NCBI GenBank assembly: GCA_934178345.1
Contig: CAKPQG010000008.1
Location: 29,965 to 93,964 of the forward strand
Direction: 5' to 3'
DNA length: 64,000 bases
Source of the DNA: an uncultured Dialister sp.
GTDB taxonomy: Bacteria; Bacillota; Negativicutes; Veillonellales; Dialisteraceae
Of this stretch, positions 32,712 through 42,093 are shown piece by piece. Numbering within the stretch: position 1 is the stretch's first letter; each line of letters opens with the position of its first letter. The position numbers and the translations under genes are program-made. Below the pieces are notes generated by a model. That model saw only the letters and a program-made list of their open reading frames with translations, ran no database searches and was not told the DNA's origin.

Positions 32712-33962
32712 ATGTACAGTATGGCAGCACCCCATGCGAAGGGGAAAAGCGCAGAGGATAATATTTTTGCCGCAAACAACCGCGCGATCGCGCTGGCGGA
32801 GAAGATCGGCACAGAGAATGTGGTGAATGCGACCGTCGGCTCCATTCTGGATGAAGATGGCAGCCTTGTCGTGCTGGATGTGGTGAAAGAGGCTCTCTCG
32901 GCTCTTACGCCGAAGGAAATGTGCGCGTATGCACCGATTCAGGGATATCGCGCTTTTCTGGATGCCTGCATCGACCAGTGCTTCGGCAAGTCGCGTCCGG
33001 AGGGCTACATCGATGCCTGCTCGACCCCCGGCGGCACGGGTGTGCTGCATCATGTGGTGCATAACTACTCGGAGGTGGGAGACGAGGTCCTCATCTCTGA
33101 CTGGCACTGGGGCGCCTATGACAGCCTGATCGATGACAACAACCGCAAGGTGCGCACCTTCTCTCTTCTGACAGAGGACGGTCATTTCCATACGGCAGAT
33201 TTCAAGGACAAGGTGGAAGATATCCTCTCTCGTCAGGACAATATCGTCATCATCCTGAATGGCATCGCGAACAATCCGACGGGCTACTGCCTCTCGAATG
33301 AGGAATGGCAGGCAGCCATCGATGTATTGAAAGAAGCGGTCCGGGATGAAACGAAGAAGGCGATCCTCATTCCGGATGTGGCTTACCTTGACTACAGCGG
33401 CGAGAAAGAGGAATGCAGAAAGTTCTTCCGTCTCTTCGGCGGTCTTCCGAAGAATATTCTGACGGTCTGTGCCTACACCCTGTCCAAGGGCTTCACCATG
33501 TATGGACAGCGCATGGGTGCGATGATCGGGATTTCCTCCGATAAGGATGTCATCAAAGAATTCGTAGACATCAACCAGTACGCCAGCCGTGCGACATGGT
33601 CGAACTGCAACAGTGCGGCGCAGAATGCGATGATCCGCATTTGCAGCGACGATGAAAAAATCAAAGCGCTCGATGCAGAGCGCGCGAAGTATTTCCAGCT
33701 CATTCAGGACAGAGCGGCGATCTTCATGAAAGAAGCGAAAGAGGAAGGCGTGAAATTCGTCCCCTACATTTCCGGATTCTTCATCACCATCCCGGTCACC
33801 AAGTCGCAGGCCGTCTGCGACTATCTGGAAAAGGAGCATGTCTTCATGGTACCGCTGAAGAAAGGCATCCGCCTCGCCGTCTGCTCCGTCTCGAAACCCA
33901 AGATGGCCGGCCTTGCCCACAAGCTCGCCATCGCGATCAAAGAAGCAGGCGCGGAGCAGTGA
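32712..33962 (+). CDS. PLP-dependent class I/II aminotransferase (aromatic/aspartate type)
   Basis: Transfers an amino group between an amino acid and a 2-oxo acid. The 416-aa protein has the fold-type I pattern: YAPIQGYRAFLDACI for the first domain, GTGVLHHVVHNY for PLP phosphate binding, NGIANNPTGYCLS with the conserved NPTG, DVAYLDYSG and the PLP lysine K259 in TLSKGFTMYGQRMG. It resembles the aromatic/aspartate aminotransferases of Clostridia and Negativicutes. The start at 32712 follows GGAAGGAAG; an upstream in-frame start at 32604 would translate through the leader terminator and is rejected. The substrate amino acid is not certain; the leader terminator suggests regulation by an amino-acid or RNA signal. 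Confidence 0.9.
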   Translation: MYSMAAPHAKGKSAEDNIFAANNRAIALAEKIGTENVVNATVGSILDEDGSLVVLDVVKEALSALTPKEMCAYAPIQGYRAFLDACIDQCFGKSRPEGYIDACSTPGGTGVLHHVVHNYSEVGDEVLISDWHWGAYDSLIDDNNRKVRTFSLLTEDGHFHTADFKDKVEDILSRQDNIVIILNGIANNPTGYCLSNEEWQAAIDVLKEAVRDETKKAILIPDVAYLDYSGEKEECRKFFRLFGGLPKNILTVCAYTLSKGFTMYGQRMGAMIGISSDKDVIKEFVDINQYASRATWSNCNSAAQNAMIRICSDDEKIKALDAERAKYFQLIQDRAAIFMKEAKEEGVKFVPYISGFFITIPVTKSQAVCDYLEKEHVFMVPLKKGIRLAVCSVSKPKMAGLAHKLAIAIKEAGAEQ

Positions 33963-34757
33963 CTAGTGACTAGTGACTAGTGACTGGTGACTAGTGACTA
34001 GGAGACTAGGAGACTAGGAGACTAGGAGACATCAGACTCCCGTATCGTCATTTCGAGCAAAGTGAGAAATCTTTGTCATTCGTGGTCAGAAACTCACGCC
34101 TTCCCCACATGTGCTATGCATCTTTCCGCTTTCCCCACTCTCTTTCATACCGCCAGTGCCCTATCCGCCCCTTCGGGGCACCTTCCCCTCGAGGGGAAGG
34201 CTTTGTTTCGAAAATACCGCTATCCTCAGCCAACCTCCGCCCCTTCGGGGCACCTCCTTCCATAGGAAGGAGGGAGTGACCGCGCGAGCCCCTTCCTTTG
34301 GAAGGGGCTGCCGAGCGTAGCGAGGCGGGGTTGGCTTACTTTTTTGCGGCGCTCGGGTGCTCTCGTACATTGTTTGCTTGAAATGCATTTCCCCACTCTC
34401 TTTCATGCCGCCAGTGCCCTATCCGCCCCTGCGGGGCACCTTCCCCTCGAGGGGAAGGCTGCGATACGAGAATACCATCTTCTAAAAAAGGCGGCGAAGC
34501 CGCCAGCCTGTGAAACCATCCGCCCTCGCGTATCGTCATCCTGAGCGGACGAAAACGCTCTATGTGTGAAAAGCCCCAGCCAGAACAAGTGGGGACTGAG
34601 CCGAAGGATCTCATACTACGCATGTGAGACGATTCCTTCCATCGTATCGTAGGAGTGACTAGTGACTGGTAACTTAAATGCTACTTCCGGGCATCGTCCC
34701 AATAAAAAAGGCGGCGAAGCCGCCACGAGAGCCCTGAACCTTGAACCCTGAACCCAA
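33963..34757. repeat. 795-bp repeat mosaic, palindromic elements
   Basis: CTAGTGA units, GACTAGGA octamers, half CGAGCGAAGCG elements (about 34043-34070 and 34537), and at least four palindromes of the form CCTTCCCCTCGAGGGGAAGG or GCCCCTTCGGGGC (about 34160-34205, 34235-34270, 34420-34460). A short core (about 34488-34505) and CCTTGAA units follow near 34720-34755. No gene seen; open frames here merely cross the palindromes. Confidence 0.75.
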
Positions 34758-34796
34758 CAAAAAAGCCGAGATGAGCAAACCTCATCTCGGCTTTTT
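34758..34796 (-). terminator. terminator after argD (works on the minus strand)
   Basis: Perfect 15-bp stem AAAAGCCGAGATGAG/CTCATCTCGGCTTTT (34761-34775 with 34781-34795). Read on the minus strand it ends in TTTTTTGTTG, ten bases beyond the argD stop. Confidence 0.9.
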
Positions 34797-34805
34797 GCAT
34801 ACGAT

Positions 34806-35975
34806 TTATTCTTCTGCCAGCACGTCTTTCATGATGGCGACCGCTTTCTTCAGCTGCTCCATAGGGATATTGAGCGCTGGGAGGAGGCGGATTTTTTCTT
34901 TGGCTGTGAGGACGACGACGCCCTTGGCGAGGAGTTTTTCTACGATCGGGCCGACCGGTGCGACCGGTTCGATGCCGAGCATGAGGCCCATGCCGGCGAC
35001 GGATTTTACGCCTTTGGCACCTTCCATTTCCTTTTTGATATAGTCGCCCTTTTCCTTGACGGAGGCAAGGAGGGGGTCATCGATTTCCTTCAGGATAGAA
35101 ACCGCGCCGGCGCAGGCGATCGGGTTTCCGCCGAAGGTGGAGCCGTGGGTGCCGTAGGTGAAGACGTCCTGCGTCTTTTCGCCGAACATCGTCGCGCCGA
35201 TCGGCAGACCGCCGCCGAGGCCCTTGGCGGTGGAGACGATATCAGGCTGTACGTCGAAATTCATGTAGCCGTAGAGCTTGCCCGTGCGGCCGTTTCCGGT
35301 CTGTACTTCATCGACGATGAGGAGAATGTCGTGCTCTTTGGCATACTTGTTCACGCCTTCGAAGAAATCTTTGTCGAGCGGATGCACGCCGCCCTCGCCC
35401 TGAATGGACTCCATCATGACGGCGCAGACATTCGGATTCTTTTCGCAGAGATCGATGAAGGCCGGAAGGTCATTCGCCGGCGTGTAGAGGAAGCCTTCGG
35501 TCAGCGGGAAGAAATTCTGATGGAAAACGTCCTGTCCGGTCGCAGCAAGCGTCGTGACGGTGCGGCCGTGGAAGCCGTTGATCAGGGTGACGATGACATT
35601 GCGGTCTTTGCCGTACTTGTCGATGGAGTACTTGCGCGCGCCTTTGATGGCACATTCATTCGCTTCCGCGCCGGAGTTCGAGAAGAATACTTTCTTCATG
35701 CCGGTTTTTTCGCAAAGCAGTTCGGCAAGCTCTGCATCCGGCTTCGTGTAGTACAGGTTCGAGACATGGTTCAGCGTGTGGAGCTGCTTTTCCACAGCGG
35801 CCATCCATGGTTCGTGGGCAATGCCGAAGATGTCGACACCGATCCCGCTGCCGAGGTCAATGTATTCCTTGCCGTCCTCGTCGGTAAGGATCGATCCTTT
35901 GCCGCTCACAAAGCAGACAGGGTAACGGTGGTAGGCATGTGCGATGTATTTCTGATCTTTTTCGATGGTATTCAT
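34806..35975 (-). CDS. argD: acetylornithine aminotransferase
   Basis: Converts N-acetylglutamate semialdehyde to N-acetylornithine in arginine synthesis; many also act in lysine synthesis. The 389-aa class III aminotransferase shows LGSGIGVDIFGIAHEP, VFFSNSGAEANECAIKGARK (PLP phosphate and Asn), DEVQTGNGRTGKLYGY and the PLP lysine K251 in TAKGLGGGLPIGA. The ATG follows AAAAGGAG. It is last in the argF-argC-argB-argD series on the minus strand; a 583-bp repeat block separates it from argB. A terminator follows. Confidence 0.94.
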   Translation of the reverse strand: MNTIEKDQKYIAHAYHRYPVCFVSGKGSILTDEDGKEYIDLGSGIGVDIFGIAHEPWMAAVEKQLHTLNHVSNLYYTKPDAELAELLCEKTGMKKVFFSNSGAEANECAIKGARKYSIDKYGKDRNVIVTLINGFHGRTVTTLAATGQDVFHQNFFPLTEGFLYTPANDLPAFIDLCEKNPNVCAVMMESIQGEGGVHPLDKDFFEGVNKYAKEHDILLIVDEVQTGNGRTGKLYGYMNFDVQPDIVSTAKGLGGGLPIGATMFGEKTQDVFTYGTHGSTFGGNPIACAGAVSILKEIDDPLLASVKEKGDYIKKEMEGAKGVKSVAGMGLMLGIEPVAPVGPIVEKLLAKGVVVLTAKEKIRLLPALNIPMEQLKKAVAIMKDVLAEE

Positions 35976-36558
35976 AGAGGGCTCCTTTTATGCAAATGGG
36001 TTCAGGGTTCAAGGTTCAAGTAAAATGAGGAATGAGGAATGGTGGTGCGGCGCATAAAAATATGGAAGCGCCGCAAGTATATATGGGGCGATGCCCGAAA
36101 GTGGCATTTAGTCGCTAATCACATCAACGATACGAGTAGGCCCTTGGAGACGGGAGTCCCGCAGAGGGACTTCCGAGTTTGGCTTTATCCAAAGAGGCGC
36201 CTAGCCTGCCCACTAAGGCGCCTTCCTATGAAGCCAAACGGCCCGCGCCAAAGGCGCAGGATAGAGTGCCTCGAAGAGGCACAATTCTACGCAGCGGCAT
36301 GAAAGCGGATGTGGGGCTACCTCGTTCTCTGCTTGTCATCCCGAGCGAAGTCGAGGGATCTTCCTTGCAGACTGGTGAAACGTGAGTGTGGGATAGCAAA
36401 AAAGAGGAATCAGGGCGCGGCTTGATTGATGCCCGCTTGAGACGTTAGCCGTCAGAAGTCAGAGGTCTAATGTCTAATGTCTGATGTCTAGTCCCTAGTC
36501 CCTAGTCCCTAGTCACCAGTCATCAGTCACCAGTCACCAGTCACCAGTCACCAGTCAC
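35976..36558. repeat. repeat mosaic between argB and argD
   Basis: GTTCAGG units, the GCGGCGC core (about 36044-36075), then a distinct folded stretch (36174-36290) with TTTGGCTT...AAGCCAAA and AGGCGCC...GGCGCCT arms and a GCGCCAAAGGCGC piece that recurs near 46670. A CCCGAGCGAAGTCGAGGGATC half element (36339-36362), GTCTAATG units and TCACCAG units follow. Confidence 0.75.
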
Positions 36559-37413
36559 TCATTCTACAAACATCGTCCCGAGGCCTTCGTCTGTGAGGAG
36601 TTCGATCAAGAGGGCGTGGGGGACTTCGCCATTGATGATGAAGACCTTCTTCACGCCATCCTTGATGGCATCGGTGCAGGCATCGACTTTCGGGATCATG
36701 CCGCCATTGATGGTGCCGTCTTTTTTGAGGGCTTCTGTCTCTACGACAGTCAGCTTATGGAGGAGGCTGTCTTTATCCTTCGGGTCTTTCATGACGCCGT
36801 CGATGTTGCTCATGAAGACGAGACATTCGGCGTTCAGCGCCGCGGCGATCTTGGTAGCGGCCGTGTCTGCATTGATGTTGTGCGGCTGTCCCTGGCTGTC
36901 GACACCGACGGAGGAGATGACGGGGATGAATCCGGCGGAGAGTGCGCTGTCGATCACGGTCGTGTCGATCTGGTCGATCTCTCCCACAAGTCCCAGCTTC
37001 TCGTTCTTGGTGTGGACCTGGATCATATCGCCGTCGATGCCGCAGAGGCCGATGGCTTTGCCGCCAAGGGCGCTAAGGTAGGCGACGAGGCCTTTATTGA
37101 CTTTGCCGGCGAGGACCATCTGCACGACGTCCATGGTATCTTTATCTGTGACGCGAAGACCATTCTCAAAGTGCGACTCGATCTTCAAAGCATCCAGCAT
37201 CGCATTGATGTCCGGGCCGCCGCCATGGACGAGGATGACATTCACGCCGATGAGATGGAGAAGAAGGATGTCCTGCATGACGTTCTTCTTCAGGACGGGA
37301 TCGGTCATGGCATTTCCGCCGTACTTGGCGACGACGTATTTACCGGTATATTCTTTGATGTAGGGGACGGCCTGTGTCAGGATTTCCGCCCGAATGGCAT
37401 TGTCTGTAGTCAT
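36559..37413 (-). CDS. argB: acetylglutamate kinase
   Basis: Phosphorylates N-acetylglutamate, the second and often controlled step of arginine synthesis. The 284-aa protein has VAKYGGNAM near residue 28, VNVILVHGGGPDINAML (53-69), NADTAATKIAAALNAE and the C-terminal GGMIPKVDACTDAIKDGV. The N-terminal helix IRAEILTQAVPYIKEY is the type linked to arginine-inhibited hexameric kinases, so feedback inhibition is likely. The ATG follows AAAGGAG. Confidence 0.95.
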   Translation of the reverse strand: MTTDNAIRAEILTQAVPYIKEYTGKYVVAKYGGNAMTDPVLKKNVMQDILLLHLIGVNVILVHGGGPDINAMLDALKIESHFENGLRVTDKDTMDVVQMVLAGKVNKGLVAYLSALGGKAIGLCGIDGDMIQVHTKNEKLGLVGEIDQIDTTVIDSALSAGFIPVISSVGVDSQGQPHNINADTAATKIAAALNAECLVFMSNIDGVMKDPKDKDSLLHKLTVVETEALKKDGTINGGMIPKVDACTDAIKDGVKKVFIINGEVPHALLIELLTDEGLGTMFVE

Positions 37414-37954
37414 AGAAAGAGGCTCCTTTGGGAGGGAAAAGAAGTTCAGTGGGTTTAGGGTTAGCCCTTTGGGCGGCTCCGTCCACTGATTATGAATGAA
37501 AGCTTTGCGCGAATGAGGAATTAGGAATTAGGAATTAGGAATGGTGGTGCGGCGCATAAAAATCAGAAGCGCCGCGGAGTATAAATCTGGCGATGCCCAA
37601 AAGCTGTATTCAAGTCACCAGTGACCAGTCACCAGTCACTCCTAATCCCCAATCCCTAATCCCTAGCTACCAGTCACCAGTCACTAAAGCCCCATGCTGT
37701 CCATCTGCTGACATCGAATGCCCGGAGGGTTTAAGGGTTAAGGGTTTGGGGACAACCGGTACATTCGGTGCCAGCAGATGGACAGCAGACTCTAGTGAGT
37801 GAAATGAGAAATGGCAATGCCGGCTTCGCACGCAGACTTTGTGAGAAGTGAGAAGTCAGGGTTCAGAAGTCTAATGTCTAATCCCTAATCCCCAGTCCCC
37901 AGTCCCCAGCCACCAGCCACCAGTCACCAGTCACCAGTCACCAGTCACCAGCAT
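37414..37954. repeat. composite repeat between argC and argB
   Basis: Linker (about 37462-37510), AATTAGG heptamers (37515-37540), core (about 37548-37580), TCACCAG, CTAATCC and GTTAAGG-type units, and a 22-bp inverted pair CCATCTGCTG...CAGCAGATGG (37698-37709 with 37768-37783). GTCTAATG, CCCCAGT and TCACCAG units follow near 37865-37950. Confidence 0.8.
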
Positions 37955-38932
37955 TTAGTCCACCACAAGCCCTGTTTCCGGAGGAAGACCCAGCATGATG
38001 TTCATGCACTCGATGGCAGCACCGGAGGCGCCTTTGCCGAGGTTATCAAACAGGGATACGACCTGGATGCGTTCATCGTTGCCGGTGATGTAGAGGGTCA
38101 TGGAGTCTTTGCCCGCATTTTCATTGGCGGCGAGGAAGAGCGCATTGGTTTCCTCAGTCGAGAGCGGGGAGACTTTGATGAATTTCGAGTCCTTGTATTG
38201 TTTTTCAAAAATGGCATGGAAGTCTTCCAGTGTGATGTCGCCGGGAAGACCGCAGGGGAGCTGGAGGAATCCGGTGTGGAAACCGACGGTGACTTCCATG
38301 CCGGCGTAGTAGTCAGCAACGATCGGCGAGAAGAGCGGTGTCTCACAGAGTTTGCAGACCTTCATGATCTCCGGAAGATGCTTGTGTTTCTGGGAGAGGC
38401 CGTACTGGCGGGGAGAGGCGAGCGGAAGAGTCTTTTCCTCTTCGTATTCCTTGATCATTTTTTTGCCGCCGCCGCTGTAGCCGGTGAGGGATACGATGTG
38501 GAGCGGGTAATTGATCGGAAGGACGCCTGCGTGGACGAGCGGGTAGAGGATGGAGATCGCGCCGCTGGCGTGGCAGCCGGGGACAGCGACCTTCTGCGCG
38601 GTGTGGATGGCTTCGTACTGTTCCTTGGAGAGTTCCGGAAAGCCGTAGACCCAGTCTTCTTTGGTGCGGTGGGCGGTGGAGGTGTCGAGGATGCGGATGC
38701 CGGTGCCTTCGGTGGCTTTTACGATTTCACGGGAGGCATCATCGGGGAGGCACAGGAACATGAGGTCCGCTTTCTTCGCGTATTCCACGATGGTGGGGAT
38801 GTCTTTTCTCTTTTCATCGGGGAGGGAGAGGAGCTCGATGTCGCTTCGGGAAATCAAACGATCGTGCAGTCTCAGGCCCGTGGTCCCCGATTCACCAACA
38901 ATGAATACTTTCGGCAGTTTTTGCGTAGTCAT
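37955..38932 (-). CDS. argC: N-acetyl-gamma-glutamyl-phosphate reductase, type 2
   Basis: NADPH-dependent reduction of N-acetylglutamyl phosphate to the semialdehyde. At 325 aa and with the start KVFIVGESGTTGLRLHDRL, it belongs to the shorter type 2 ArgC family. The catalytic Cys lies in VAVPGCHASG, followed by HIVSLTGYSGGGKKMI. It starts 17 bases after the argF stop, so argF and argC are one operon. Confidence 0.93.
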   Translation of the reverse strand: MTTQKLPKVFIVGESGTTGLRLHDRLISRSDIELLSLPDEKRKDIPTIVEYAKKADLMFLCLPDDASREIVKATEGTGIRILDTSTAHRTKEDWVYGFPELSKEQYEAIHTAQKVAVPGCHASGAISILYPLVHAGVLPINYPLHIVSLTGYSGGGKKMIKEYEEEKTLPLASPRQYGLSQKHKHLPEIMKVCKLCETPLFSPIVADYYAGMEVTVGFHTGFLQLPCGLPGDITLEDFHAIFEKQYKDSKFIKVSPLSTEETNALFLAANENAGKDSMTLYITGNDERIQVVSLFDNLGKGASGAAIECMNIMLGLPPETGLVVD

Positions 38933-38949
38933 AATGATTTCCTCCTCTC

Positions 38950-39963
38950 TTACTTTTCGATGGGATAGTCAGCAAAAGTAGCGACCATGACGGCTTTGAT
39001 GGTGGGCAGGCGGTTCGCTGCTTCCTCAAAGGCGAGTGAGAACGGTGCTTCGAAAACGTCATCGGTGACTTCGATGCCGTCCAAGCCGAAGCGTTCGTAG
39101 ATGTCTTTTCCGACTTTGGTTTCTGTATTGTGGAAGGCAGGCAGGCAGTGGCAGAAGACGGTGCCCGGATTTCCTGTGTTCTTGATCATGTCCATGGTGA
39201 TGCGGTATGGCATGAAGAGTTTGATGCGGTCGCCCCAAAGTTCATAGGGGTCGCCCATCGTCACCCAGACGCCGGTGTAAATGACGTCGAGACCCTTGAC
39301 GCCTTCGACCGGGTCATCGGTGAAGGTGAAGGTCGCTCCGGTCTTCTTTGCGATCTCCTTGCACTTGGTGGTGAAGTCATCTTCCGGGAAGAACTGCTTT
39401 GGCCCGATGATGCGGAAGTCCATGCCGGCTAGTGCGGCGCCTGCCATCAGAGCGTGGGCCATATTCGACTGGCCGTGTCCGACATAGGCATAGGAAATCT
39501 GGTTCAGCGGCTTTTTGAAATGTTCCTTCAGCGTGAGGAAATTCGCGAGCGTCTGTGTCGGATGGTCGTAATCGGTGAGGCCGTTCCAGACCGGGACACC
39601 GGCTTTTGCGGAGAGTTCTTCGACAGCGCTCTGGGCGAATCCGCGGAATTCGATGGCATCAAACATGGAGCCGAGCACGCGGGCGGTGTCCGCGATGGAC
39701 TCCTTCTTGCCGATCTGGCTTCCCGTCGGGCCAAGGTAGGTGGTGTAGGCTCCCTGGTCGCGTGCGGATACTTCGAAGGCGCAGCGCGTGCGGGTGGAGT
39801 CTTTCTCAAAAATAAGGGCAAAATTTTTGCCCTTTAACAGTTGGGCTTCTTTGCCTTCTTTTTTATCTTTTTTCAGCTGGGCCGCGAGGTCCAGGTAGTA
39901 AGCGAATTGCTCCGGCGTATAGTCGAGCATCGTGAGGAAGGATTGATGTAAAACTGGATTCAT
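38950..39963 (-). CDS. argF: ornithine carbamoyltransferase
   Basis: Makes citrulline from ornithine and carbamoyl phosphate. The 337-aa protein has the carbamoyl-phosphate motif STRTRCAFE near residue 60, DYDHPTQTLANF and the ornithine loop FCHCLPAFHN. The start at 39963 is preferred because AGGAG lies nine bases upstream; an in-frame ATG eight codons further out runs into the repeat array. An 18-copy heptamer array begins only 18 bases upstream of the start codon and may affect expression. First of the arg genes on this strand. Confidence 0.94.
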   Translation of the reverse strand: MNPVLHQSFLTMLDYTPEQFAYYLDLAAQLKKDKKEGKEAQLLKGKNFALIFEKDSTRTRCAFEVSARDQGAYTTYLGPTGSQIGKKESIADTARVLGSMFDAIEFRGFAQSAVEELSAKAGVPVWNGLTDYDHPTQTLANFLTLKEHFKKPLNQISYAYVGHGQSNMAHALMAGAALAGMDFRIIGPKQFFPEDDFTTKCKEIAKKTGATFTFTDDPVEGVKGLDVIYTGVWVTMGDPYELWGDRIKLFMPYRITMDMIKNTGNPGTVFCHCLPAFHNTETKVGKDIYERFGLDGIEVTDDVFEAPFSLAFEEAANRLPTIKAVMVATFADYPIEK

Positions 39964-39981
39964 GGTGGGATCTCCTATGGG

Positions 39982-40107
39982 GTTCAAGGTTCAGGGTTCA
40001 GGGTTCAGGGTTCAGGGTTCAAGGTTCAGGGTTCAAGGTTCAAGGTTCAAGGTTCAAGGTTCAGGGTTCAAGGTTCAGGGTTCAAGGTTCAAGGTTCAAG
40101 GTTCAGG
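39982..40107. repeat. 18 perfect-register copies of GTTCARG before argF
   Basis: Exactly 126 bp, 18 tandem 7-bp units alternating GTTCAAG and GTTCAGG. This is the longest single heptamer array in the window. It starts about ten bases beyond the argF ribosome binding site. Confidence 0.95.
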
Positions 40108-40354
40108 GTTCGCTCGTGGGGTGCTTTGTCCACTGATTGTGGAGAAAGCTTTGCTAGCCAGTTAGGAGTTAGGAGTGAGGAGTGAGGAGTTAGGAGTGCT
40201 GGTGCGGCGCATAAAAAATAGGGAAGCGCCGCGAAGTATAAATAATGGCGATGCCCGAAAGTGGCATTTAGTCGCCAGTCACTAGTCACTAGTCACTAGT
40301 CACTAGCTACTAATCCATCATCCCTGCTTTCAAATTTCGCGTGGTCTATGTGAT
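40108..40354. repeat. composite repeat between the M20 gene and argF
   Basis: Linker with GTCCACTGATTGTGG and GAAAGCTTTGC (40126-40155), TTAGGAG/TGAGGAG heptamers (40160-40200), core (40203-40235) with GGCGATGCCCGAA tail, then TCACTAG units. Same module order as at 1503-1880. Confidence 0.85.
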
Positions 40355-41530
40355 TTACTTATTCAAAGCCTCGATCGCCGCTGCGGCTTCCATCGTGACG
40401 CCTAAGGGGAGGATCGATTCATCAATGGCGAAGCTGGCATTGTGAAGCGCCGGTGTGCCAGGTTTGCCGGTACCGAGCCACAGGAAGGCGCCGGGGAATT
40501 TTTCCAGATAGGAGGAGAAGTCTTCCGCGCACATGGACGGATACTGCGGCTGGGTCAGGTGCTCTTCACCGACGTAGGTCTTCCCGATTTCCTGCAGGAA
40601 CTGGATCTTTTCCGGCGTATTGATGGTGGCGCTGTGGCCGCGGACGTAGTTCAGCTCCGAGTGCGTGCCGAACATCACATCGAGTCCTTTCAGAATCTCA
40701 CCGAGGCGCGCTTCCATCTTGTCGCGCAGCGCCGGGGTATAGGTGCGGACGGTACCCTCAAGGTAGGCATCTTCGACGCCGACATTGTAGCGTGTGCCTG
40801 CATTCATCAGGCCGATGGTGCAGACGACGTTTTCCATCGGGTTCATCTCTCGGGAGATCAGGGACTGCACGTCGATGATGAAGTGCGCGGCAGCGACCAG
40901 TGCGTCGGTGCCGTTGTGCGGCTGTGCGGCATGGGTGGATTTCCCTTTTACATGGACGTAGAAACGATCCGAAGCGGCCATGAGATTGCCCGGCTTTAAG
41001 CCGATGACGCCGACGGGGAGCTCGGGCCATACGTGAAGGCCATAGATCTCAGAGACATCATCGAGCTTGCCGCTCGCTGCGATGTGACGTCCGCCGCCGA
41101 TCGCCGCCTCTTCTTCCGCCGGCTGAAAGACCAGCTTGACGGTTCCCTTGATCTGGGACTTCATCTGGTTCAATACGGCGGCCGCTCCGAGGAGGATCGC
41201 CATGTGGCTGTCATGGCCGCAGGCGTGCATCTTGCCTTCATTCTTCGAAGCGAAGGGAAGTCCTGTCTGCTCGGTGACGGGCAGTGCATCCATGTCTGCA
41301 CGGAGAGCGACGGTCTTGCCGGGCTGGTCGCCTTTGATCGTGCCAAGGACGGCGGTGCCGAAGAAGCCTGTCTCGAATGGGATGCCGAGCTTCTTGAGTT
41401 CTTCTTGAATGTAGAGGGATGTCTCTTTTTCTTCACCGGAAATTTCTGGGTAGGTATGGAAATGGCGGCGCCATGTCACGACCTGTGGTGTGATTTCTTT
41501 GACTTTTTCTTTGATTTCTTTTTCAAACAT
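40355..41530 (-). CDS. M20-family amidohydrolase / N-acyl amino acid hydrolase
   Basis: Zinc-dependent hydrolase of the M20D group (hippurate hydrolase, N-acetyl amino acid deacetylase type). The 391-aa protein has the metal motifs MHACGHDSHMA and VFQPAEEE, the WRRHFHTYPEISGEE start and the dimerisation part HAAQPHNGTDALVAAA. The start at 41530 follows AAAGGAG; an upstream in-frame start at 41569 would add 13 residues. It lies upstream of argF on the same strand. Because no argJ or argE was found here, it might deacetylate N-acetylornithine, but M20D enzymes usually act on other N-acyl amino acids, so this is only a hypothesis. Confidence 0.88.
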   Translation of the reverse strand: MFEKEIKEKVKEITPQVVTWRRHFHTYPEISGEEKETSLYIQEELKKLGIPFETGFFGTAVLGTIKGDQPGKTVALRADMDALPVTEQTGLPFASKNEGKMHACGHDSHMAILLGAAAVLNQMKSQIKGTVKLVFQPAEEEAAIGGGRHIAASGKLDDVSEIYGLHVWPELPVGVIGLKPGNLMAASDRFYVHVKGKSTHAAQPHNGTDALVAAAHFIIDVQSLISREMNPMENVVCTIGLMNAGTRYNVGVEDAYLEGTVRTYTPALRDKMEARLGEILKGLDVMFGTHSELNYVRGHSATINTPEKIQFLQEIGKTYVGEEHLTQPQYPSMCAEDFSSYLEKFPGAFLWLGTGKPGTPALHNASFAIDESILPLGVTMEAAAAIEALNK

Positions 41531-42090
41531 GAGTGATTCTCCTTTGAGGAAGAAAGCTGGTTTATGCACATTATACAGTCTTATTCATTTCTAAGAAGTG
41601 AGAACTCCTTGTAAATATTGGGTAAAACAAGCCTTCTTCGTAAATAGTCTTGATTTGAATTGTGATAATTATACAACTAAGAGAATAAACATGCAAGAGG
41701 AATTTAGAATATTTTTTGTAACTGGTATAGTGACTGGCGAATGGTGACTGGGTATCAGACATCAGATATCAAACAAGGCAAGCCCGTGGGGCGGGGCACC
41801 CTTTGATTATGTTTGAAAGCCTCGTTTGAATGAGAAATTAGAAATGAGAAATGGTGGTGCGGCGCATAAAATAATGAAGCGCCGCGGAGTATAAAATAAT
41901 GGCGATGCTCTAGTCACGAGTCACTTGGCGCTCCTAATCCCTAATTCCTAATCCCTAGCCACTAATTCCAAGTCACCAGTCACAAGTCACTAGTCACTCG
42001 AGGTTCCTAATTCCTGGCCACTCATCCCTAATCCCTGCTCTACTTTTATTTCTAATTTTTATATCAGCCTATTCCTACCCCTTTCGCCTA
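41531..42090. other. AT-rich stretch and repeat mosaic
   Basis: 41570-41740 is AT-rich and heptamer-free, probably the promoter region of the M20 gene on the minus strand. After that come GAAAT heptamers, the GCGGCGC core (about 41858-41890), CTAATCC and TCACTAG units (to about 42040). No gene seen. Confidence 0.6.
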
Positions 42091-42093
42091 TGT

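Noticed and set aside
34062..34406. Several 60-80-aa frames on both strands
   Set aside because: All cross CCCCTTCGGGGC and CTCGAGGGG palindromes; the same peptides recur wherever those repeats occur.
36039..36302. 87-aa open frame between argB and argD
   Set aside because: It runs through the repeat core and a palindromic stretch; it has no ribosome binding site and its sequence is simply translated repeat.
39982..40107. Possible CRISPR-like array
   Set aside because: The units are directly abutting 7-mers with no spacers and no cas genes are present anywhere in the window.
41571..41762. 63-aa minus-strand frame upstream of the M20 gene
   Set aside because: AT-rich promoter DNA without a ribosome binding site; the sequence shows no protein-like pattern.
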